DNA from: Paracyclopina nana
Taxonomy: Eukaryota > Arthropoda > Copepoda > Cyclopoida > Cyclopettidae
Length of the DNA stretch: 64,000 bases
Assembly (NCBI GenBank): GCA_019096065.1
Contig: JAGUCH010000001.1
Location: 15,624,001-15,688,000, forward strand
Reading direction: 5' to 3'
Shown: positions 45,901-60,100 of the stretch, one piece after another
Numbering within the stretch: position 1 is the stretch's first letter
How the letters are laid out: each line of letters starts with the position of its first letter
Notes under the pieces: model-generated
The model's database searches: none
What the model saw: only the letters and a program-made list of their open reading frames with translations
What the model was told of the DNA's origin: nothing
Position numbers and translations under genes: made by a program

Positions 45901-48900
45901 GAATGATGATGATGTAAAAAAGTGTCCCAACAATAAACCAAGAATAAACACTGTTCAAGTCTCATTGCAATTCCTGCAATTCTATGATATCACCATTGTG
46001 ATTTTTACCATGTTGGCACTTTTAGGCAGGTTTTGGCCCTTTCCGCCCAAGCTCATCCAGCTGACTCGAACCAAATCATAACAATAACAAAAAAAGTCAA
46101 CAATCTAGCGCGATGACTTCGAAGCCGGCGAATTCGAAAAGGAGGCGGATCATTTGCTTTTTGCAGGTATTTCAATTACTTTTTTCTTGAAAACTGAATC
46201 AATTACCACTTTCTTTCGTGTGTTTTCTTCCCGATTTCGATTCCAACTGTGCGCTAGCCAGTCAAAAGTAGCAATAGAAGCAAAGAGTCAGTCATGCAGA
46301 GCGTGAAGCATCTCTAAGAAAGGGAAAGTGAGGAAATTAAGCACAAATTCGCCAAAAAAAGGCAACTTTCTTGTTCAATCGGGACATATGCTTGAATTTT
46401 CTCCTCAATCGTTGGGAAACCGTTGTGCTCGTGTTACAATGTTACATTTTAGCGTAACGCTGAAAATTGAAGAACTAACACAAACACACAATATTTCTTG
46501 CCTAATTAAAAAAAGTTTGCAGGAGCATCAAGATGACCAGAGTCACATGTCTGTGACGCTTTTCATGATGATGCGTCTCGATGCGTTTCAGCCGCGGCGC
46601 GTACGCGCTAGCTGCACCACCGAAAAGCGTACGCATCGCGTTACGCCAAAAACATTTCTTCAGTTTGATGTGGTGAAGTGTTGGAAACTACTGTGTGCTA
46701 CAACAACAGAAATGGTGAAATGAAAAAAGTGAAGTTCAGGCTGGATTGCTGCTGCTGCTGACGACGATTTTTGGACGTTTCGGATCAATATCCTCTACTA
46801 AGGTAGGCTGATACTATTCGATTACAGCATTTCCGGACTTCCGGGCCAACAACAGCTACGAAAAAGGTCTTCAAGGCACTGAAAATGCTCTTTCAATGCA
46901 TGTATATGCTGTAAACATTGTTGTTGTCCACAACAAGCCCAGTTCATCTTTCTTAGATAAAAGCAGCCTTGCTTGACTTTTTAAAGTCATTTTTAAAAGC
47001 CTTTACAGAAGAGATAATTATTGATTAGCATTTTGCACACTTCAGAACTATATTTCAAAGGCTGCATTCATATAAAAACTAGAAGAAGTGTGGTCTTATT
47101 ATTTGTTAAATGGTTTACTTTACAAATATGGCAAATGATCTTTGAGGCCAAATGTCATTTTGTCCGCATTTGAGGTGACGCAATGGTCTTAACTGTCCAG
47201 TCGATTAGAGCCAAGGGACATTAAAATTTGTCAACTGTGGAGGCTTTTTAAGGCCCACGTGGTTTTTCAAATGCGAGCAGAATTTGCTGCTGAAAGTGAA
47301 ACCTTTGTATGCCATCGACCAATATTAGCACGTTTACACCCAGATCGTGAAAGGAGTCACTAAAAAGACAATGCGTGATTGATCGAACAATGTATAAAGG
47401 CCATGCAGGGTGTGATTGTTGAATTGAAGTCTTTATATATGTTTCTTGATCATAATTGTGCTTTTAGCAGCAGATGACATCCGCCCATATACTTTATGTT
47501 TAGTTATTGTTGCACTACTACAAGAGCAATATGACCTTGCACCAAATCCAGAGTTCATGGAAGTGGTGTTGCCAATAGTACCATATAATGCACACACTGG
47601 GAAAATGCCCCCTACAAAAGTAATGCTTCAAGCCCTAAAATAAGAGGACTGGTCCATCTTCTTCCTGTTTTGAAAAAAGTTCAGCTTGAACTTGAATGGG
47701 GCCATTTTTGTTAGCAGATATCTTAATGGAATTTCTGGCCTGAAGAATGGAGGACAATTTTTAACAGTCAACGCTTTATTTTGCCCATGAAAATCCTCAG
47801 CTTTTTTCCTTTTCAAGGAATTAATTTGTGGGCGGTTTGTTGAAAAATGAGGTCCATTTCGACGGTAACATGCAAGATTCCTCTCAGTTCAGGTCAGAAG
47901 TTTGGACATAATTTCAGTTAAATACCCTTGAAAAAAAGATGTGTCTGGCAAATGAAAAAGTGCACCAAATTGGAACGATTTCTAGCCCGAGCCAAAACTC
48001 TGCAGCAGCGACATCTGGCAGCCAATTTTGCTTTTAATTGCTGCAACATTCAGAGATAAATTAAACTGATCAATTACATTCAGAGCTATAAATAATGGCG
48101 TGTTGAAAAATCTACTTTCTCCTTGTTAGCATTTTGTTCAACACATCTCACTTCTGAATCGACTCGAGGCGGGGGAAAGTAGGACCATAAAAATATCCGT
48201 GTCTAGAAAATCTTTGCTACTCCGTTGCACTTTTTGCAGACTGATATTCTGTTTTTCTGACGCCTCATTAAATTAATGTTTTAATTTTTCCATCAAAAAG
48301 TAAGACTTTTTGGACTTGCTTTACTTTATAAACCAAGTTAGGCTAGCCATTTTTCAGTTTTCATTTTGGAACCTATGGCCAATTTGGCCACTGAGTTCAT
48401 CTGTGGTCATTTATCAATCAAAATTGGCTTGCCCAAGCTACTAAAGTCGGTTTGACTGTGAATTTCCCCATTGTGGTGGCGTCTTATCCATTTTCACCCA
48501 AAATTAACCCTAAGGCCAAGAAAGTTCTGTGATGTGAAATGGACAAGATCTTTAACGGCAGCATTTAACAAAAAAGAATTCTTTTATTAGTGAGAAGTGC
48601 ATGACGACGAGTATTACGCAACTTTTGGATTTCTCCACGCAGCTGTTGTCGAGCAGATGTGTGACATTTCCACTTTTGTTGGCGTTTTTGCCGAATCTTT
48701 AGGCGACATTGTAAGGGCCAAGATATCTTGGTAGAAAAGGTCATATTTTAGAATGGCTTCCACTGATTCATATCGTGCAAATTGATTCCCCAATGATTGA
48801 CAGGATAAGTCAGACAACTAGTGCAAATGTCTTTAGGATAAGGTCGCATATTTAGCCAAATTTTTGCCGACTTTGGCAATGTAGACATCCTTTTTTCGAG

Positions 48901-51169
48901 GCAACGTAGCACTTCTACGGGGCCATTAGGAGTTTGTGCACATATCCTTAACTTTTGTTAATGATGTCAATGTCATTTTGTGCCATTACGCATTCCATGC
49001 AAACCAGGATGAAAATTTGTCAACTTGAGCAACGACGTTGGGAGAATTCCTAAATTGGTTGCCAGGGTCATGAAAAGCCTCAAAAATAACATTTTTCACA
49101 AATAATGGCACAGCCTTTAGCAGTAAGCTACAGAGGCGCGGCGGCGCCACAAAAGCCGTTGATATATTGACGTCTAGACTGTCTGGCGCCACTGCTACGG
49201 TGTCGTCTATATTTAGATCACTGTGTTGCGCTTAATGGGGCAACTTTCAAGGAAATTCGACCTTGGGCTACAAAAACCGGGAGCCACCCTTCCTATTATT
49301 AGACCCCTTACTGTGAATATTCCACTTGGGCCAAGAAACAGATACGAAACTGTGTCGAAACTTGCTTCCTATCCCGTTTTTGACATATCATTGCCCTGGC
49401 CATAATCTAGTCAGATATTGCATTGTTTGTCCTTTTTTTCGATTTTAACAAAAAATGGAATCAATGCCGGATTCTTTGAGGAGTTGGCGGCAACAAAAAA
49501 GCCCCCAAATCTATCGCAACCTTGTCATAACATTGTTTTTTTCTCCATCTAGATTCTTTGTGATGTTAGTTCCTAGTTTTACGTGGGGGGCACACTGGGG
49601 TAAAGTACCATTGAAACAGCAGGGATCTCAATTTTGATCGTTACAAAAATCCCAAATTGAGCACTCTAAAACTTGATGGCGAGAAGCTGTAAATTTCAAA
49701 GTTTAGGTTTTATGGGTCTGAAGGCAACATATTTTAAAGGGCAACTGATGGTGAGGAATTGATAAAATGTCACCGAAAATCAAGACAGGAAATTTCGTGG
49801 TGAAGAGAAGAACTGGTTTCCTTCTAACCTTGGGGCCATGTGTGTTTGTTGTTGCCTTTTCTCGATTATCTCGATATCCATATTATCTCGGATATCTCGT
49901 ATTCAACGAGTGTTTTAGTGGCTCTCGGCTAATTTAATATGAGCCTGAAATTCGCCAACGTTTTGTTTATGCGGAAGAGGATCGGAGGAGCCTGTTCGTC
50001 GATCCCCCATCTCGCATAAATATGTATGAACCGTTGCGAAAAAAATAAGGCGTGGGAAGGAGGAGAAGAAGATGATGATTAGAACGGATGTCACGTACTA
50101 TTCGTGAAAAATGTCCACCTTGCTTAAATCACCGTCATAACAGGATCTTTATGATTCAAAACAATAATAATTATTTTGTTGCGGAATTTAGTAAGCAAAA
50201 AAGTTGCAGTATGAGCACTTTTGTTGCTAAAATCGAGTTCACTGATGCTGCTGCTGTTGTTGGGCGTTGACCTTCAATTTGACCTTCATCTGCTCTTCCT
50301 CATTTAACAACTTTTTACACATCTTACAAATTCAATTCATCGTAATGAATGGCTGTATCATTATAAGAAATCAAGGTGCTATATGCCTCATTATTGCTGC
50401 TAATTACATCTTCCGGGTTTAATACGGCTTTTTTTTCAAAGTAAAATTAGCATACAATGGATCCATCGACCTTTTTTGGGCATCTTCTGCATGTGCTGTT
50501 AAAGGGCTTGTTTCGGGCAGACCTGCGTCCAGTCTGAAGAATTGCCTAAATGGCCATTTTATATGAAGTGTGATTGACAAATATAGGAAGAGCTGAGTCA
50601 ACAATTGAGCTTTTTGCCAAGAATTTAGATGCTATTTTTATTGTGTGCATTTTTTTGCTGCCAAATTTGTCACCAGCAATGAAGAAGACTACCCGGAACA
50701 CAGCAGCTCCTTTTTCGGCCAAATATTTAAAGAAAAACAAGGATTTATTATTTCGTATTCTATCTGCTTCGATATTTTTTGCTGGTAGTACACGGCTGAG
50801 CATGAGTGATGAAACATGTACGTGTGTTAAAAATTACTCAATTCTCCCACTATTAACTAGTGAACTGTTCACAGTGAAAGTGGATCCATCATTGCAGATC
50901 AAGGTCTAGCCTTAATTAAACCCTCAAATCAATCCTATCGAGGGAAAACAGCTTTTTCTACTCGGCAATTTTTAATTGACTATTATGCAAATTTTTGGCA
51001 ACTCATTCGCTCACAGTTAGCACATAGTCACATGCTTATCACTTTTTTCCCCTAGGGTAATTTCTCTCACTTTTTAACTGGCTTTGTTTTCAAGGATACA
51101 GAACTAGCTCACCGCTCATATCAATCTCCATTTAATTGATGTGTAGGTTTTTAATTTGGCGAATTCATT

Positions 51170-51330
51170 TGAATCTGTCAAGCGTTGTTGTTGCGGGAGA
51201 TTTCAACGCGCGGAATAAATTTGCTCGCGCGCGAGCACACGAGCTTGTGATTTTGCTCTTAACCAAAATGAGCTTAATAAACTTTGCGCGCAACAATCAA
51301 GAAGGATTTCCGCCATTTTCTTTGGCTGAT
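51170..51330 (+). mobile_element. Possible decayed non-LTR retrotransposon endonuclease fragment
   Basis: One frame reads VVVAGDFNARNK and then, after a short gap, a LxxLLTKxxLINF-like stretch. This resembles the GDFNA motif and following helix of LINE AP-endonucleases. No reverse transcriptase is nearby, so at best it is a remnant. Confidence 0.22.
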
Positions 51331-54195
51331 ATCTGGTGGCATGTGGTTTGTGAAGCCCAAGTCATTCATGAAAGGATCACTTTGATCTGTTTAGGCGCCT
51401 TTTTCTCACTGTGTCCTAATTGTAGCCAGAGGGAACAGGCAACATCCCTGTCTTGCAGGCGTTCTACTAATGTGTATTTTATAGCCATTTAGAAAATTTG
51501 ACATTTATGCATCTGCATAGATAGCCAAAAACACTGTGTAACCTCAAATAGATTACTGTAAGGTAATCTATTTTAAAACAAGCAGCATTCTTTTTGAATT
51601 AGTGTCATTTTTTGGCTGAAAGCATCGTCAAGCGCTTGAAATAACTTCAAATGATTATTTGGTTGTATGCTAATTTTGAGATGAATGACAAAGGTGCAGT
51701 TACTATTTTGACACGAGAGATTGTTAAATAAATAGTTATTGTCATTATAGGAAGTCGTTGATTTTTTTCCTTGTCTACTACACGTGTGTGGGAGTTTTTG
51801 AGGTTCAATTACAAACATTTAGAAGAACAACGGTCATGTAACATAGCATGAAAAGGTCGTCATCGCTGTGCTAAGTTTTATGGCCTAAAAAGTAGCGGAT
51901 TTCAAGTAAAGGCGAAAATAGCCTTTGCCTTTTTGCATGCTGCTGTTGCCTGCTTCGACCCTGACTCGGAAAGTCGTGCCCACTTTTATCTAAGTATAGG
52001 AGGTGTTGGCCTGCACTATGAACTACGTTCGTAGCCCTATATAAAGTGAAACTATTAGCATAATCGCATTTACCGCAACAAATGTCCTTGGGGTTATTGC
52101 CACAATAATCTTGGATAAGTGAAAATAATCCACTTGCTAATATTAATCCACTGCATGCACAAGGTTGGACTATTTCTCAATTTCATTGCTCCATTATAGT
52201 TTTGGTCCTTCTCAGCAGTACTGAATTCAGCTGAGCCCACATCGAAGGTTAATCAGTATTTTTTGATATCTTTATTGCGGTAGGCATCATTGTTTGCTAT
52301 CGCAGAACGCCCAATAAAATAATGGCGAATCTTCCTTTTTCGCTCTCAGCTAAGCTGAGGGCGGAAGTTTTAAAGTAATTGACGTTTAATTGCGTTGTGG
52401 ATGCGAGCCCAACTTTTTATTGCAAAGGTTGCTTTTAAGCATTGAAAGATAGCTGAGAGACCTGACCTATATTTAAATCCAAAGTTGACACATAGGCCCA
52501 TTTTCTTTAAGGTAGCAACAGTGAAAAGGTCTCAGGTTCATTTATTATTCCGTTGCCATGGGCAATTTGTCAAAGCTTGACCCAACACCTCGCTCCTCCT
52601 CACAGTGGGGTGAATCGGACTTTTTTAAAAATAGATTTGATGGCGCCGTAAAAGCCGTTAGACTTTGTGGCGCCAATGCAATGTCTAGACATTCTGGCAC
52701 CCTCATACTCCCCCCCAATGTGCATCAAGCATTGACCCTAGAAATGTGGGCAAAAAGATGAGCTTTTTGATAACATTCATTCATAGTTTGTAAAAACATC
52801 AGACTTTGGGCAACAAAAAGTAGCTTATGGCTCAGTGGGCCTTCACTGTGAATGAATTTAGCCCTCAAAATATGCAAGGAACTGGAACCGTTCGGGTCGA
52901 CAGCTGAACTTTCACAGCAACAACAGAAAATGAACACAAGGCTAGTAGACAGTTTGGCGTCGGTGACAACTTACAGCCGATTTATTAGTAGGCATGATAC
53001 CGCTACTGCAGTTTACCTTTGAGCTACATCAGGAAATTGTAAAAATATCAAAGTCATGCCTCACCTCTCGATTGTTTTGAAATCGAAGGTCTTGCTTAAC
53101 AAGTTCGCAAATTGTCCAATCATCAATAATTTGCAACCATCACGAGAGCAGACCTCTTATTTTTTTCGCAGCAATTGGAATCAATTTTCGGAGCCTTTCT
53201 GAATGTTTACCTGCAAATGGCAGTAGGGAATTTAAAACTACTACAGAGAATGATGCACCATGGAATCTTCATGATAAGTGGTCAAGGTCAATAAAAGTGG
53301 AGGTTGATCCATATCAGATCAAAATGCACCTTTTCTTTGGTGTGACAAGGAAATCTGAGCCATTTCGCCTGATGGCTCTCAAAATTGCAAATCGAGCATG
53401 AAATTCTAGGCCAAAATTGTGAAAATTCAAGGCAAACAAAATAGGCAACTCCCAAGTTCTCAAATTTTAAGCTGAGTGTGCAATTGTCATTCTTTGCTAA
53501 AGGCTCACCTTAGCTTTTATTTGCCTTGGAAGTTAAAAGCACTGACCTGGCCCCAAGAAGTCTCGGACTTTTCTTTGGGGGTCTTCTCCAAAATTCAGTC
53601 CTTTCTTGGATTCCCGCCAGATTAGACTCCAAATCAGCCAAAATGGTTGAAGCACTCTCAGGTGAGAATAACTGAATTAAAAGTGTTTTTCAAAAATAAT
53701 TGTTCAGCATGTAGCCAAACTTTTTTTGCTTCTTTTTGCAGTAATTGAACAAGTTCTGAAATTAGTTGACATGACCACATTTGGCATTTGAGTCCACTTA
53801 GGCCACTCCTTTAATGACAAAAGGTCAGGTCCTAAATGAGGTCATGGTCATTTTTTCAGATACTTAAATCTAGTTGCCATTTCCTCTGTTTTATTAGCCG
53901 AAACCAAAGTTAACTACCATTTTGGTTAATTAGGAGGTGTGAAAAATCTCATTCATGATTTGGGTGGCCAATCCCTCAAAACTGAATGAATGCTCGTATT
54001 TAGTGTTGGACCACCACCAAAGTAGCGATGATGCTTCCCAAGTTGCCTAGTATGGGCATGAAGTTTAGAGGTTCGCCACTTTCAGGCCAAATTCCAGAAA
54101 CTGTTGACAATAAAATGGCTTTATGTGCAGCCAAAATAAAAAGTTTGCATGGATTCAGAGATTCTATCTGCTTCTCCTTTTTTGCAGGCCCAAAG

Positions 54196-57100
54196 ATGCC
54201 AAGAGGATGGAGGATGACAAATGTAATTTGGCTGGTTATATCGATATCTTGGTGCCATATTTCATTGGGATCTGGAAGCAACAAGGTCCATCATCACATG
54301 TCAGTAGATGAACTTAGGAGAATATTTCAAGTGGAACATCACAACGATGGTAAGAGCCACTATTTACTTCATAGAAAAGCTGATGATTGATTATATCATG
54401 GCAACTTCCAATATCTGAGAGGAATTCATTTTTTGCTTGAATCTTCAATTGCATAGCTGGCTCAAAGGCATTAACAACCTCTGTTGCTCTTTGATGTACG
54501 ACTTTCCATTTTCGGCTAATTTATCCAGTATTTTTCCTCCTTCTTGTCATTATTTCATGCTACACGAGCACTTCTCTTGCCAATATTGAAAATAATTTAC
54601 TTTTTGCCAATATTGGCTACTTGAGAGATTCATGCAGCTGAAGATGTAAAAGTAAATGATTTCTGATGTGCGTTTTCATGTTGTAATTCAGATTGGTTCA
54701 CGACTAGAACAATCATTCAAGCGGGGCATGGCAAAGCAGTAGACATCGATGAAAATTGCATCAGTTTAATGGCTACATAGAGTGAAATCCCACTGCACAA
54801 CAATGTGGACTGACATGATATCCCACGTGGTGTATTTCATATTTTTCGCATTTTTTCAGTACCTGACTATGAAGTCGTTCAAATTCATTCAGTTCGCCAT
54901 AAGAGGTCAGCAGCTGGTGGGGACGTCCACCGGGTTAATCTGGCCACCCACGGCCGCCAGTTGAGGCTGGAGCTGAGGCCGAACCTCGACCTCATGAAAC
55001 GTGACCTCGATCTCTGGTACGCAGATGCATTCCCAACAAATGTCAGTTACAGTCCAGTGGAAAAGGTATGAAAATCGCGACCACTTTTGCCCTATGAAAG
55101 TTGTACAGTAGTTCCTCGACATTTATGGAAATTTACGGAAGTCAAAATCCATTTCCGACTCCATCTTCTTGGCTGCGCTTTTCTTATAGAATGTATATAG
55201 TGAAAAATTGCGGTTGCAGCCAAATCCAGATAATTTTCTTCCTCCTGAATTCCCAAAATTGTTCCAGACACCCATAAATGGCACAATGCTAACAAACTTT
55301 GTAACTGACAAAACAAAGCCATTCAAGGGCCTGCTTTGGATTTTCACACACGCGAGTAGAAAAAAGTGTGTTTTGCAACAACTTTTCCAGTTATGCAGAA
55401 AAATAATTGGCCTCGTTGCACCATGTGTAAGTGATCACATCTGCGGCTGTGTCCTTTGGATACTTGAGAATTTACCATTTCAGAGCTGAATTGAAATAAT
55501 GAATGAGAAATGTCATGCTCACGACATCTATCCACTTCTATGAGGAAGTTGAATTCGTCTTCGAATGCAAGCATGACGATGCAACTATAAGTATGTCGTA
55601 AACTAATAAATATGTGCATTATTCTAGGACTTGGAGCCCTTGGGCGAGGTCTACCAGGACGAGGGTAACCAGGCAGCTCTCCTGCTCTATAGGTAATTAT
55701 CATAACAATTTCAATTGGTCTATGGTGCATCAATCCATGTTTCAAAGTCAAATGAGGTGAGAAAAGTGCACTTGGGAAACTTGTTTGTGCCTTGCTGAGC
55801 TACGAATGGCCAGTGCTAATAAACGTTTTGTTTTGGGATCTCTAACAAACATTATTATAATTTTAAAAGTCACGTAGTAGAGTTCCAAAGCCAAAAATGT
55901 CTGGTACGTCGTCCAAAAATGAAACATTTTCTTAGAACTTATGTATTTTGAGCTAATTTGTAAAGTCATCTAAGCTATATTATTTTGTATTTCATGTTTT
56001 TATATTTTATGTTTGAAAGAGTGATGTCTCAACCACCATATTCAAATGTTTAGCCCTGTATTAAGTAGAAAATGGAGGGCTATCTTATACAAAAAATTAT
56101 CCTTACATGAAGCAGAGAGGACTAGCGACTCACTTCATGATGAGTTTGATTGTAATTTGAGGCATTAAATTTCAATATTGAGGTTTGTTACATGAAGCGT
56201 CAATTTCTCCTTCTCTCTCCTTTTGTTTAAAACTAGATCATGAAATTGCATTGAAGGAAAACTTCATAAAAAGTCTTTAGGTCGACAGATGATTTTCAAA
56301 ATAGTTAATTATGTTTCCCATAGCCTAATCTTTTAGAATAGGCACAATATGAATATTTTTTTTTGGTTTTGGACCTCCACCACTAGCTCAATGTGTCTAT
56401 CTTACACACTGTGGCAGTGTCTATTAATTTGCTGAAACCCAAAATTAGTTATGAAACTGCATCAATTGAATTGTGGCAAAATTGTGACGAATTAATCAGA
56501 TAAGCAGTTTTAACTTGTTAAAATTATTTGATCTCGTTTGATTTCGCAACATGGATCTCAGTCTTGATCTGAATAACGTAGGCCTGAATCAGCTGGTCCT
56601 GATTGCAGCGCAGTTACGGTCATAATTTCAGCTGCTGTTTGTGATTGCGAGCAAAGTAGTGGCGGAACTTTAAGAGTCAAGTCAACCAAACCTTTTGATA
56701 ATAAGTTGGCTTAATTTATTGCCTTATTTGTCATAACACTGGCTGTATTTAATAATTTAAGCTTTTATGATCCTATTCTTGAATTTTAGCCAGAAAGCTT
56801 TAGTTAAAACCCCAAAAGAAGTAATTTTTGTCAGTAGCAAAAATTGGACTACAATTACCAGCTGATTGCTGTTACGGCGCTCAAAATTGCGCTGAAATCA
56901 CCAGCTGATCCGTAGCTCCATGGTGAACCAAGTAACATGAATATGCTTATAGGGATAAGACTGACGATGCCCTCCTCATGGATGGCACCATTGGCGATGA
57001 CCTCGTCGTTAAGCCCATTTCAGCCGAGGTTCGGGCCAAGGTCAGTTCAAGTCGCGCCGACGACCTCGGCGTCCTCTACGAGGACGTTGACTTTGCATTA

Positions 57101-60100
57101 GAGAAGCGATGGACTTCGGAGAACGATGACTACGCCTTTTTGGACGAGAATGAGGCCATCGCTGATGAGGACGTGATGAGGTCGAAGCGAGACGTCAACT
57201 CGGAGTTCCACGTTGTGTACAAACGAAAAGATAACTTTGACCAAGGGAGTGACTACCGTAAGCTGAACTTGAACTATCATGAATTCAATCTCGCGAATCC
57301 ATCAAGTTGTTGCAAAATAAGAAATTGCAATACTTTTTTAACCGGTCCTCCACGCAACTGAGGGATGATGATGATGATGAAAAAAATTGAGCCATTACTT
57401 CAATTTTGATACGGAAGTACACGATTCCGTTCTTTACATCATCATCAGTGCAAAGCACGCACATGTATCGGCTATTGTGTCTGATGGTGCTATATTCAAC
57501 AGATTTTTTTTTTGCAGACTTCATGGAGATGGATCAGTTCCCAATGCGAAAAAATGACGCAGCTGAGGAAGATGAAGAAAGTGAGAGGCCAGGGAAGAGT
57601 AGGAAAAAGAGGCAGGCGCCATATTTGATATTTCCTGAAATTTTGTGCATCATTGACTATGATGGATATAGGTAATCGTCTTTAAAAACGCTTTCGAAAG
57701 GATTTTTAATGTGTCCTTTTCAATATCAAAGGCTTCATGGGAAGGACAACGTGGCCATAAAGAGATATGTGATCTCGTTTTGGAACGGCATTGACCTCCG
57801 GTACAAACTGCTGAAAGACCCCGGAGTGAAAATCAGCATTGCGGGCATCATAATTTCCAGGGTAATCAAGACTAATTATCTGATGCAGCGTGGCTTGCAA
57901 AAATCCCTCTTTTTCCTCTAGGGGCGGGATGCCACGCCTTATTTGGAACGCAACCGAGTTGGTCGTGATGCCATCGATTCTGCGTCAGCCTTAACAGATA
58001 TGGGCAAATATCTGTTTTTGGAACGAAGACTACCGGTTTATGACATCGCTGTTGCCATAACAAAGTATGGAATTTAAAATAGCAATTTTTTAAAGCTTGA
58101 ATTGTGTTCGTTTTCGATTCCGGAGCAGAGATCCAAGCTTCAAATTTTTGGATGCATTGAATAAGAGCAACTATTGAGGCTCCGGAATCGAAAAACGATG
58201 GCCGCGTTATAACAAGCTCTGAAGCATACATTTAAAAGGAACTTTTGAAATCTTGACTCTTGTCATTTTTAGGCTTGATATGTGTCGGCGAACAACTCGG
58301 TACGGAGAATGCAACCGGGGAACTGCAGGTTTTGCGTACGTGGGCGGAGCATGCGTGGTTAATAAGCGTCTCGAAAAAGTCAACTCTGTGGCCATTGTTG
58401 AGGACACCGGAGGCTTTTCTGGAATCATCGTCGCAGCACATGAGCTGGGCCATCTGTAATGAACTACAACTAATAATTAAAGATTGTTCTGACGGTTTTT
58501 GTTTCATAGCCTTGGAGCCGTGCACGATGGCTCCCCACCCCCTTCATACCTTGGTGGGCCTGGTGCCAAAAAATGCCGGTGGGAGGATGGCTTCATCATG
58601 AGTGACTTGAGGCACACTTCCAAAGGCTTCCGATGGTCCCATTGTACCATCAAACAATTCCACCATTTCCTCAAGTAAGTATATGCAGACTGGCTCTTTT
58701 GGAGCCTTTTTGGCTATTTCCAGTTAAAATAGTCAACAGTGAGCTAACCTGTTTTCTTTCAAGCGGGGAAACTGCAACTTGTATGTACAACAGTCCTCAC
58801 GAGACGGAATCGTTGGCTCGAGTGTTGCCCGGCAAATTGCTGACTTTGGACGCCCAATGCAGGAAAGACAGAGGAACTTCAGCTTGCTTCAAAGATGACC
58901 GCGTTTGCGCTCAGCTTTTCTGCTTCGATGCTGGCAGCGGCTACTGCGTGTCGTACAGGCCAGCTGCTGAGGGATCCAGATGCGGAGATGGAGCTGTAAT
59001 TCACTTAAAAAAACTAATTTAGATCATAGCTTAATTTATTACTCATAGATTTGCCTCAATGGAAAATGTGTGGCTGAGCATGAAAACTCGGTAGATTATG
59101 AAGGTCCTGGCTTTCTCAGAAGAGTTGGCCTTGCTGATGTGGACCATATAAATGATGATGGTGCTGACACTCCAGCTGAGCCATCAACAAACAGGTGCTT
59201 ATTACTAACAGGTTTACGTGCTGAGACCCATGTAGTTTGAAAAATTCTCTGAAGGCTCTAATAATTGTGAATTTCAGTCAAGGCTGGTTATATGTAAGTG
59301 TTAGGCTTTAAAAAATTGCTGTACTCTAGGAAATGGTGGAACCTGATCCCAACCTCAACTGAAAAACCTTCCTGGCGAGACCGATTATCATCCCCAAGTA
59401 CTACTACAGCCACTGTATCCACGACCACTTCCACCACCAGCACAACCACTTCAACCACCAGCACAACCACTTCAACCACCACTACTACCACTAAAATAAC
59501 AACCACGACCACTGCAACCACTTCCACTTCAAGACTGCCTTGGTGGAAACGGTTGCAGTCGCGTAAGCGTACCGAAAGTACCACTGTGGTACCCCCAAGT
59601 ACCATCACAACCCCCCTCACTACCCCGAGCCCCTCCTCACGACGATCTCAGATTCAAACTGTTGTGACCAAAACTGTTTCTAAGAGCTCGGGTAAGCTTC
59701 TTACGAAGCTCAAAAATTGCCTTCCAACCTGTCCCATCTTACTATTATATGGTGGATTTCTTGTGCATCGACTTTTGCGCCTTACTAACTCAGCTTTTAT
59801 GTTCGCTCAGTCTCAACCTCGGACTTGAACATTTGCCCACTTTACTCAAAGCCATGCTATATAGGCTGTTGCCAAGATCAATTAAGACCAATTTTTCATG
59901 GCTTTCAAACTAACACTTTTTTAAAACTTTATTGAGATCATCCTTATTTAATATTGTTTTAAGTTAAGCATTTACATTTTGATTAATTAGCCTAGTTTTG
60001 CTCATTTTTAGTAACCCTAACTTAATTTTCATAGATGTCTCTAAGTTTTGCCAGCTTTGCTTTTTTCTCCTTAGCTGTATTCTCTGCTCAGCTTTGCCTG

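Larger units (their letters stand above)
39631..54195. other. Gene-poor, repeat-containing interval
   Basis: About 14.5 kb with no confident protein-coding gene. Short open frames lack splice context, family motifs or codon character. It holds a 159-bp duplication, a palindromic MITE, a 21-bp minisatellite, a possible retrotransposon remnant and a possible short TATA-led frame at 45.6 kb (listed separately). It could include distal regulatory DNA of either flank. Confidence 0.55.

Noticed and set aside
46040..46085. tRNA-like B box (GGTTCGAGTC on minus)
   Set aside because: No matching A box or cloverleaf at the proper distance.
50546..50909. Overlapping 85- and 111-aa frames on opposite strands
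   Set aside because: Mutual shadows without motifs, introns or promoter signals.
59279..59294. 16-bp microexon SQGWLY in the metalloprotease gene
   Set aside because: It would leave phase 0 before an exon that needs two carried bases; joining 59194 directly to 59330 keeps the frame.
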